Positions 32,395 through 38,510 of a stretch of DNA of 38,510 nt are shown here, piece after piece. The notes under the pieces were generated by a model. That model was not told the origin of the DNA. It did not search any database and saw only the letters and a list, made by a program, of their open reading frames with translations. The DNA is from DASZMX01 sp035551475 (GTDB lineage: Bacteria > Verrucomicrobiota > Verrucomicrobiia > Limisphaerales > Palsa-1400). Positions within the stretch are counted from its first letter, which is position 1; the number at the start of each line of letters is the position of its first letter. The position numbers and the translations under genes are program-made. The stretch lies in contig DASZMX010000069.1 of the NCBI GenBank assembly GCA_035551475.1, positions 1 through 38,510 of the forward strand, in the 5' to 3' direction.

Positions 32395-32432
32395 CAGCGC
32401 TCCTTTAAAACAATTCAGCGCTGTATTTTTTT
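32395..32432 (+). terminator. Terminator-like hairpin with T7 upstream of the kinase-like/PP2C pair
   Basis: CAGCGCT (32395-32401) pairs with AGCGCTG (32417-32423) over a 15-base loop, followed by TA and seven T (32426-32432). No plus-strand gene ends here, so the structure would end a short transcript starting within 32312-32394 or act as an attenuator in the leader of the downstream pair, 40 bases ahead. Also visible as two direct copies of CAGCGCT 21 bases apart. Confidence 0.4.
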
Positions 32433-32471
32433 GACCGTACTGTATGAATTGGGAAGCAAATTGAGGCTGAC

Positions 32472-32858
32472 ATGCTGCAAGTCAAAGACACGCTCCGCGC
32501 CACCGTCCATCTGAGTTTTGATGGCCGGGTTTTGAAAACCTACCACGGCCCCGATGCCCAGGCCCGCTTTGCCAATGAAGTCCGCGTCCTGCGCCACCTC
32601 GAAGCGCGCAACTGCAATTTCGTCCCCCGCCTGCTGGAGGAGGATGCCACCCTGCTGCGCATTATCACCACCAATTGCGGCACCCGGGTGGAGCATCTGG
32701 ATGCTGCCCGCGCCCGCGAATTGTTTGCGGAATTGGAAACCTACGGCGTCCGCCACGACGATCCGGACATCCGCAACGTCACCTACCGGCAATCCGACGG
32801 CCGGTTCTGTGTGATTGACTTTGAATTGGCCACGCTCCTGCCCGACCCCGCCAAATAA
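32472..32858 (+). CDS. Minimal protein-kinase-like protein
   Basis: Only 128 residues, yet it carries the key kinase-fold landmarks in order: Lys22 in 'VLKTY' (beta-3 lysine), Glu36 in 'FANEVRVL' (helix C), catalytic loop 'HDDPDIRN' (95-102; pattern HxDxxxxN with Asp97 and Asn102) and 'IDFELA' (Asp116, the DFG aspartate, as DFE). A glycine-rich loop is absent or very short and the protein ends directly after DFE, without activation segment or C-terminal helices. It is smaller than RIO, Bud32 or Kdo kinases, which it resembles most. GAGG lies 6 bases before the ATG. The stop codon abuts the ATG of a PP2C phosphatase gene, suggesting a kinase/phosphatase pair. Activity is inferred, not assured. 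Confidence 0.7.
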   Translation: MLQVKDTLRATVHLSFDGRVLKTYHGPDAQARFANEVRVLRHLEARNCNFVPRLLEEDATLLRIITTNCGTRVEHLDAARARELFAELETYGVRHDDPDIRNVTYRQSDGRFCVIDFELATLLPDPAK

Positions 32859-33716
32859 ATGCAAGCCCCTCCTCCCACCGCCGCGCCCGCTCACGTGCAA
32901 TGGTTTGGCTGGACGGACCGCGGCAAGGTCCGGCCCAACAACGAGGATTCCTTCCTCGGCCTCCAATTTGACGCCCGCGAAGTCCATCGCCTGGGCAAAA
33001 CCGGCGCCCTTTCCCTCGCGAACGCCGATTGCGCGTTTGCCGTGAGCGACGGCATGGGCGGGGCCAAGGCGGGAGAATTCGCCAGCCGCATTGCCGTCGA
33101 AAAAATCACCACGCTTTTGCCGCGTTCCTTCAAGCAATCAGCGATCGGCCTAAGCGCCGGCTTCCCGGACATTCTCATGGAATTGTTTGGTGAGATTCAC
33201 CGCGCGCTCACCTACGTGGGCGCCAGCTATTCCGAGACGCGCGGCATGGAAGCCACCTTGACGCTTTGCTGGTTCACGCCGGGTTGGGCGTACTTTGGCC
33301 ATATCGGTGACAGCCGCTTGTATTACCGGCCCGCGCGGGAGAATCGCATCCAGCAGCTCACGCAGGACGACACGCATGTGGCCTGGCTGCTGCGTCACGG
33401 GCAGATCACCGAGCACCAAGCCCGCACCCATCCGCGCCGCAACGTCCTGCAAAAGGCCCTCGGCGGCTCCAACCAATTTGTCGAGCCGCAAGTTGGCGCC
33501 ATCGCCTGCGAGCCCGGCGACGTCTTCCTGCTCTGCACCGACGGCCTGGTCAAGGGCCTCTACGAGCATCATTTGCTTGACATGCTCCATCCTTCCGCGC
33601 CCCGGGAAAGCAATCGCGCCCGCGCCCTCGTGGACGCCGCCCTGGCCAATGACGGCTCCGACAACACCACGGCGGTCGTCGTGCAAACATTGGCGGAACC
33701 GCCTCCCGCCGTTTGA
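32859..33716 (+). CDS. PP2C-family serine/threonine phosphatase
   Basis: A 285-residue metal-dependent phosphatase with all main PP2C motifs: 'RGKVRPNNEDSF' near residues 21-32, 'VSDGMGGAKAGE' (metal Asp-Gly), 'HIGDSRLYY', 'LLCTDGLVKGL' and 'GSDNTTAVV' at the end. It removes phosphate from Ser/Thr of cytoplasmic proteins. No membrane segment is seen. It starts immediately after the kinase-like gene (TAA-ATG with no gap), so the two are surely cotranscribed. Bacterial PP2C enzymes normally pair with Hanks-type kinases; here the partner is a very small kinase-like protein. Confidence 0.92.
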   Translation: MQAPPPTAAPAHVQWFGWTDRGKVRPNNEDSFLGLQFDAREVHRLGKTGALSLANADCAFAVSDGMGGAKAGEFASRIAVEKITTLLPRSFKQSAIGLSAGFPDILMELFGEIHRALTYVGASYSETRGMEATLTLCWFTPGWAYFGHIGDSRLYYRPARENRIQQLTQDDTHVAWLLRHGQITEHQARTHPRRNVLQKALGGSNQFVEPQVGAIACEPGDVFLLCTDGLVKGLYEHHLLDMLHPSAPRESNRARALVDAALANDGSDNTTAVVVQTLAEPPPAV

Positions 33717-33767
33717 CGCGGACGAGGATTCGGGGTAAAAGAATGGGAAAACCGCTTCTGTCATTGC

Positions 33768-36700
33768 ATGAAATCTTTTCGTTTTGTTGTGGCCCTCGGC
33801 GGGCTTGTTCTCTCGCTTCCTTGTTTGGCCGGCCCGCGGCAGTTCAGCTTTCAATTGAGCATCAATCGCCAGGGCGAAGTTTCCAATCCCAACCACAGTT
33901 ACGGCGCTGATTTGCAATTTACCGACTCGGACACGCCGGTAACCTTTGATCAGATCACGTCGCCCACCGGCAAATACACCGCGGGCGCGGGATCGGGGGC
34001 GTCGTACGGCGGTTGGGCTTTTCCCGATTTGCAGCCGGTTCTCGACGAGTTTACGAATGGGCCCTGGACCTTGGTGGTTGATGCAGGCTCGCCGTCGGAG
34101 CAGACCTACCATTTTGCGGTGTCCGTCGGCGGCATTTCCACCAATGACCTGCCCGATTTGCAAATCGTTTCGCCGACCAACAGCGAGGTGAATGTTTCCA
34201 CGCTGCCGCTCTTCCAATGGGACGGCCCCACCAACGCGACCGATATTCAAGTCAACACGCACACGGATGATTATAGTTTTTACAATGGCAACGATTTTGG
34301 CGCGGACACCAATGCCTCTTCCTGGACGCCCTACAATCCGCTGCCGCACGGCATCAATAATTTCGAGGCCAACGAATTTTTTGCGGCGACGAAATTTTCC
34401 ATCTCGTCGCTGACCAATCAGAATGGGCAACCCGTGAGCTGGAGCACGCTGACGCAGTGGCATGCCGAGGATAGCGTCAAATTCTTTGTGGGTGAGCCGC
34501 CGCCGCTGCTGGCCAGCTATTCGTTTGATGACACCAATAATCCCGGCGCGGATCTTTCCGGCAATAATTATCAGCTCGGCGGGCCGTCGTGGTTCACGCG
34601 CCCGCCCGATCCCGCGCCCGGCATTTTGGGGACGTGGGGCCTGCTGTTCAATGGCGGCAGTTGGTATTCCTTTCCCGACGCGATTAAAAATGCCGTGGAA
34701 GGCAGCTACGCGATTTCCGCCTGGCTGGCCACGACCAATGTTTTTGGAAACGACAGCGACACCTTCGGCGCGGGCATCGTGGCCGCGGGCAACAACGGCG
34801 ACCCCGTCAATGATTCGATGCCTTTGACGCAAACCGGCAGCAAAATCGCCCTTTACACGGGCGACACCGGAACGGCGCTGCATTCCGCGTCCTCCGTGAA
34901 CACCGGCGCGTTTGTCCATGTGGTGGTCAGCCGCGATGTGACGACGGGCGAACGCCGGATTTATATCAACGGCGTTCTGGACAGCGCTGATTTCGCCGGC
35001 ACGAATATCCTGGCCAATTCCGAGGAGGCCGATCTCGGTTTTAACTGGGACGGGTTCAGCGGCTGGGTGGGTGTGCTCGACGAACTGCAAATTTATCGCG
35101 AGCCGATTGGCGATAGCAACGTGCTCTATCTCTTCCAACATCCCGGCGAAAGCGTCACCAATCTTCCACCGGAGGCCACGTTCGATGTTGCGCTCAACAC
35201 CACCAATTTCGGCTGGACCACCAGTGGCGACGCGCCTTGGTTCACGGAGTCCTCGGTCACGTTTGACGGCGCGTTTGCCGCGGAAAGCGGGCTGATCACC
35301 GACAATCAAACCAGCGTGTTGGAAGCGACGATCATGGGACCCGGTTCACTGACGTTCTGGTGGAAAGTTTCTTCCGAGCAGGATTACGACTACCTTGACT
35401 TCAGCCTCGACGGGGATTTATGGGACAGCATCTCCGGCGACGTCGATTGGACGCAGGACACCGTGCCCATTGGCCCCGGCACGCATGTGCTGCACTGGGA
35501 TTACACCAAGGACAGCGGCGGCTTGGACGGCGCGGACACCGGTTGGCTGGATCAAGTCTCCTTTGTCCCATCCGGCAATCCGCCCGTGGTCGGGGCGCTC
35601 TCGAACAACGAGGTTTTTTACGCCGGAACCACGGCGGCGCTCGAGTCAAGTGTAACGAGCGATTCTCCGGTGACGTATGATTGGTATATCTATTTCAACA
35701 TTGCGTGGGCCGATGCGACCAACGACACGTTGATAATTCCAAACGCGCCGGCCAGCTACAGCACGTATCCCTTCAATGTCGTGGCGCACAATAATTTCGG
35801 CGCCGGTTCGAGCGGGCAGGTGACGATCACGATCACGAATGATCCCGCGCCTCCCGCTGTCAATTGGACAACGCGACCCTCCGGAACCTCGGCCAGCGCG
35901 GCGCAGGTGGCCGCCACCGACGCCGCCGGCAACGTGCTGATCGCCGGCTGGTTTAGCGGCACGGCGACGTTTGGCACGAATATTTTGACAGCAGCGCAGC
36001 CGGCGGCGCTTTTTCTCGCCAAATATGATGCGCGCGGCTCCGTGTTGTGGGCGCGCAATCTCGGCGGCGGCAGCAACAACAATGCAAACGTCATGACGCT
36101 CGACGCCGCGGGCAACATTCTGCTGGGGGGCTCCTATCAGGGCGTGGCCACGCTGGGCTCCTTCGTCTTGACAAACGCCGGCAGTTACGACGCCTATTGG
36201 GCGCGCCTCGACGCCAATGGCGTGTGCCAGCTCGCGCGCCGCTTCGGCGGCCCGGGCAGCGATTTCGTGCAAGGCATCGCCCCGGCGGCGGACGGCTCCA
36301 TTTATGTGGCGGGCGCGGGCGACAGCTCGACCTTGGGCGTGGCGGAACTGTCCGGCGGCGGGACCAGCGCGGGCATCCTCGCGCGTTATGCGGCGGCGGG
36401 CGCCGTGGAATGGGTGCAGGCCACCGCCTCGGGCTTCGCGTTGGGTGATGACGTGTGTGTGGTGGGCACGAACGTATTTTTTGTCGGCGGCAAATTTCAA
36501 CCCATCTCCTTCGGCGGATTCTCCCTGGCGGCGGATGGCGGCGCGACTTTTCTGGCCAAATGCGGAACGAACGGCGCGTGCGTCTGGCTGCAAGGCGAGG
36601 GAGCGCACGAGGCGAACACGTACGGCTACCTCGATTTCATGCGGATGCATGTCCGCAATAACCAGATTTATCTCGGCGGCCAGACGTACGGCCTCAACGC

Positions 36701-37394
36701 GAGTTTCGGCGCGTTCGCCTTCAACAGTGTCGCCGGCCGCAACGCCTATGTCGCCCGCTTCGACACCAATGGCGCGTTCCTCATGGCGCGCCTGCTCGGC
36801 GACACCAACACGGATGTCAGTTCCATGCAAACCGACGCCGCCGGAAATATTTATGTCGGCGGCGCGTTTAGCGGGCCGACCGATTTTGGCGGGCGCTGGT
36901 TGATGAACAGCCGCGGGCCTCTGAACTTGCGCACAGACTACGGCTTGTTTGCGGCGCGATACGGCGCGGATGGAGCGCTGGACTGGACGGAAGGAAGCGA
37001 AGCGATGACCGGCAACGGCGGTGTGTTTCTCACTGGCGCCATCGCGGTCGCGGGCCCGGACCAAATTTATCTCGCCGGTGGAATCACCAACCAAATTTAT
37101 TTTGGCGCCGCTTCCGTTGCCTCCCCGAATGGCATGGAGTCGGCGGCATTGGCCCGCTTCTCGAGCGTCGGCCTGCCGGTTTTGCTGGTGGATTTGCAAA
37201 CGGTTGGAACCTCGCTCGATTTCTCTTTCCAAACCCAGGCCAGCCACACGTACTTGATTCAAGTCAATACGAATCTCGCTGGCACGAATTGGCAGACGTT
37301 CACGAATGTGGCGGGCGATGGCGGATTTAAGACCGTCTCGACGCCCATTTCCGCCGCGCTACACCCGGCATTTTATCGCGTGCAGACGCAATGA
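33768..37394 (+). CDS. Large secreted LamG / beta-propeller protein
   Basis: A 1208-residue exported protein. Signal peptide 1-22 (MKSFRFVVALGGLVLSLPCLAG). Residues ~245-447 form a LamG/concanavalin-like domain ('SYSFDD', 'GSYAISAWLA', 'RRIYINGVLD', 'GVLDELQIYRE'). Residues ~467-602 hold a beta-sandwich with 'GPGSLTFWWKVSS' and 'WLDQVSF', typical of verrucomicrobial surface proteins. An Ig-like unit follows to ~695. Residues ~704-1134 are SBBP-like propeller repeats ('DAAGNVLIAGWFSGTATFG', 'LAKYDARGSVLWAR'). The end (~1135-1208, 'AFYRVQTQ') is the small C-terminal domain shared with two other proteins here. Probably a surface glycan-binding or adhesion protein. Ribosome site weak. Confidence 0.82.
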   Translation: MKSFRFVVALGGLVLSLPCLAGPRQFSFQLSINRQGEVSNPNHSYGADLQFTDSDTPVTFDQITSPTGKYTAGAGSGASYGGWAFPDLQPVLDEFTNGPWTLVVDAGSPSEQTYHFAVSVGGISTNDLPDLQIVSPTNSEVNVSTLPLFQWDGPTNATDIQVNTHTDDYSFYNGNDFGADTNASSWTPYNPLPHGINNFEANEFFAATKFSISSLTNQNGQPVSWSTLTQWHAEDSVKFFVGEPPPLLASYSFDDTNNPGADLSGNNYQLGGPSWFTRPPDPAPGILGTWGLLFNGGSWYSFPDAIKNAVEGSYAISAWLATTNVFGNDSDTFGAGIVAAGNNGDPVNDSMPLTQTGSKIALYTGDTGTALHSASSVNTGAFVHVVVSRDVTTGERRIYINGVLDSADFAGTNILANSEEADLGFNWDGFSGWVGVLDELQIYREPIGDSNVLYLFQHPGESVTNLPPEATFDVALNTTNFGWTTSGDAPWFTESSVTFDGAFAAESGLITDNQTSVLEATIMGPGSLTFWWKVSSEQDYDYLDFSLDGDLWDSISGDVDWTQDTVPIGPGTHVLHWDYTKDSGGLDGADTGWLDQVSFVPSGNPPVVGALSNNEVFYAGTTAALESSVTSDSPVTYDWYIYFNIAWADATNDTLIIPNAPASYSTYPFNVVAHNNFGAGSSGQVTITITNDPAPPAVNWTTRPSGTSASAAQVAATDAAGNVLIAGWFSGTATFGTNILTAAQPAALFLAKYDARGSVLWARNLGGGSNNNANVMTLDAAGNILLGGSYQGVATLGSFVLTNAGSYDAYWARLDANGVCQLARRFGGPGSDFVQGIAPAADGSIYVAGAGDSSTLGVAELSGGGTSAGILARYAAAGAVEWVQATASGFALGDDVCVVGTNVFFVGGKFQPISFGGFSLAADGGATFLAKCGTNGACVWLQGEGAHEANTYGYLDFMRMHVRNNQIYLGGQTYGLNASFGAFAFNSVAGRNAYVARFDTNGAFLMARLLGDTNTDVSSMQTDAAGNIYVGGAFSGPTDFGGRWLMNSRGPLNLRTDYGLFAARYGADGALDWTEGSEAMTGNGGVFLTGAIAVAGPDQIYLAGGITNQIYFGAASVASPNGMESAALARFSSVGLPVLLVDLQTVGTSLDFSFQTQASHTYLIQVNTNLAGTNWQTFTNVAGDGGFKTVSTPISAALHPAFYRVQTQ

Positions 37395-37498
37395 TTTAGC
37401 AGGAATGTGAACCGCCGTCGCGTTGCGCATCAAGATGTTGCGACGTGCGCCTCGGGGAATGCCCTATGGCGCCGTAGCTGCTGATTAGCAGAGTTGAA

Positions 37499-38266
37499 AT
37501 GCTTCTCGCTAAGCGACACGACATCGGATTGGAGATTCTTCAGGGCAGCGCCTTTGCTTTCCTCGTTGGCTGCATCTATCATTATTTTGGCCCCTCCTCG
37601 TCCACCCCGCCAAGTCCCGAAGTGTGCGCGGTTTTGGCGGCGGGTGTGCTTTTGACGGTTTCGGTGGGCCGTCAATTCGCGGCGAAAACTTCCACGCCCT
37701 CCGCCGCGGACACGCTGTCCCAGCGTGAGGAGGCGGAACTGGTGGAAAAATTGCGCGGAGCCGATTGGCTGCAATTGGAAAAAGTGGTCAGCGAAATATA
37801 CGTCCAGCTCGGTTGCGCCACCTGGCGCCAGGCCAACAGCGAAGGCGAAAATAATTTCAGCCTCGTCATCGAGCGCGGCAGCCATAAGGCCGCCGTCATG
37901 TGCAAGCCTTGGAAAAACGCCGAGATTGCCTCGCCTGAAATCATTGAATTCTCCACCGAACTCAAGCGCGCCGGCATGTCGCACGGGGTTCTGGTTTCGC
38001 TGCGCCAAGGCACGCTGCCCGCTCTGCAAGTGGCGGAAGCGTTAGGCATCGAAATTGTCAACGAAACAGGATTATTGCAGCTCATGGCCGGATGCGGCGA
38101 ACGTCTGCGCGGCGAATGCCTAGCCATTTTGGAGAGCGACGCGAAGTATTGCCCGAGTTGCGACCACCAAATGTTGCTGCGCACCGCCACCAAGGGACTC
38201 GGCGCCGGGGAACAATTTTGGGGCTGCTCCACTTACCCGAAATGCCGGTGCAGTGTGCCCCACTAA
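37499..38266 (+). CDS. Membrane-anchored Mrr-like nuclease-fold protein with zinc finger
   Basis: A 255-residue protein. Two hydrophobic segments (~11-30 and ~42-58) suggest membrane anchoring, followed by a restriction-endonuclease-like (Mrr-type) domain at ~88-197 ('LEKVVSEIYVQLGCATWR', 'KAAVMCKPWK', 'HGVLVSLRQG', 'LGIEIVNETGLLQLM'). In active Mrr domains an Asp and a Q-x-K motif bind metal. Here the Asp position is Asn118/Asn119 and Q-x-K reads M-C-K (Lys136), so catalysis may be lost. At the end is a topoisomerase I-type C4 zinc finger (Cys218, Cys221, Cys243, Cys249 or Cys251). DNA sensing or binding at the membrane is a plausible but unproven role. No methylase is nearby, so this is not a standard restriction system. 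Confidence 0.75.
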   Translation: MLLAKRHDIGLEILQGSAFAFLVGCIYHYFGPSSSTPPSPEVCAVLAAGVLLTVSVGRQFAAKTSTPSAADTLSQREEAELVEKLRGADWLQLEKVVSEIYVQLGCATWRQANSEGENNFSLVIERGSHKAAVMCKPWKNAEIASPEIIEFSTELKRAGMSHGVLVSLRQGTLPALQVAEALGIEIVNETGLLQLMAGCGERLRGECLAILESDAKYCPSCDHQMLLRTATKGLGAGEQFWGCSTYPKCRCSVPH

Positions 38267-38284
38267 AAGCCCTGCGGCATCTGA

Positions 38285-38479
38285 TCAACTTTTGAATTTG
38301 TAACCCGCCGAACGGAGCAGCGCGAGGCGTTGCTTGCGCGGCTCCCAACCCAAAACAATCAGCTCCGGCCGGCTCCCCGCCTCGTCGCGGCGACGATCGC
38401 TTTCCAAGGCATCCACGATCCGGAGTTCCGGGTAGCTTTCCAAATTCTCCGCGGGAGAATTATCCGCATTCTGTCTCAT
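38285..38479 (-). CDS. Hypothetical small protein
   Basis: A possible 64-residue, very polar protein (MRQNADNSPAENLESYPELR ...) with an amphipathic, Arg/Leu-rich end ('EPRKQRLALLRSAGYKFKS'). An AGGT stretch about 5 bases before the ATG is a weak ribosome site. No family recognised; no membrane segment. It converges on the Mrr-like gene with an 18-base gap. Confidence 0.4.
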   Translation of the reverse strand: MRQNADNSPAENLESYPELRIVDALESDRRRDEAGSRPELIVLGWEPRKQRLALLRSAGYKFKS

Positions 38480-38510
38480 AACTGACCTATTATGAGCATC
38501 GACAATGCCA

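Noticed and set aside
33150..37262. Two long minus-strand frames (719 and 538 codons) opposite the PP2C and LamG/propeller genes
   Set aside because: Arg/Gly/Ala-rich shadow translations; the plus-strand proteins have signal peptide, domains and motifs.
37411..37493. Hairpins CGTCGC/GCGACG and CTGCT/AGCAG before the Mrr-like gene
   Set aside because: Stems of only 5-6 bp, no T tract, and such repeats are expected by chance at this GC content.
38492..38510. Possible plus-strand gene start (ATG AGC ATC GAC AAT GCC) at the right edge
   Set aside because: Only six codons are visible and no strong ribosome site precedes it; cannot be supported from this window.

Overview
The window looks like a chromosomal piece of a GC-rich Verrucomicrobiota bacterium, plausibly from the Limisphaerales/Pedosphaera side of the phylum. 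This is an inference from several secreted proteins that end in a short '(F/Y)YRV' domain, from seven-repeat delta-60 beta-propellers, from a type II (eukaryote-like) glutamine synthetase and from the weak Shine-Dalgarno signals. No rRNA, tRNA, CRISPR array, transposase or phage gene was recognised.

Left part (1-6160): the 3' part of a lipid-A-synthase N-domain-like membrane protein with an added zinc ribbon; a two-gene minus-strand unit of uxaC (uronate isomerase) and a zinc alcohol dehydrogenase; a large fusion of an MGDG-synthase-like glycosyltransferase with a complete PHP metallo-phosphoesterase domain; a secreted transglutaminase-like cysteine protein; and a small lipoprotein closed by a clear terminator. 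A perfect 14-bp inverted repeat separates this part from the next locus.

Centre (6162-20190, minus strand): a non-ribosomal peptide synthetase (NRPS) operon, the most notable part of the window. In transcription order it encodes A-PCP-C-A-PCP (1631 aa), two secreted delta-60 seven-bladed beta-propeller proteins (454 and 705 aa), C-A-PCP (1028 aa) and C-PCP-TE (811 aa). The first propeller gene overlaps the first NRPS gene by ATGA, so the secreted proteins are built into the assembly-line operon. Hand-aligned specificity codes read Thr (DFWNIGMVHK), Gly-like (DILQLGMIWK) and Val-like (DALWLGGTFK). The last module has no adenylation domain, and its thioesterase has Cys in place of Ser. No phosphopantetheinyl transferase, MbtH-like protein or exporter was found in the window.

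Right part (20337-38510): a homocysteine methyltransferase-family gene overlapping a KDPG aldolase gene; a dihydropyrimidinase/hydantoinase; a four-repeat PepSY-like secreted protein; a tightly coupled E1alpha-E1beta-E2 2-oxoacid dehydrogenase operon; an unrecognised membrane-anchored protein; a large secreted protein with carboxypeptidase-regulatory-like repeats; type II glutamine synthetase with its own terminator; a 128-aa minimal kinase-like protein directly followed by a PP2C phosphatase; a 1208-aa secreted LamG/beta-propeller protein; a membrane-anchored Mrr-like protein with a topoisomerase-type zinc finger; and a small unknown ORF. Translational coupling by 4-bp ATGA overlaps is common here (five junctions).
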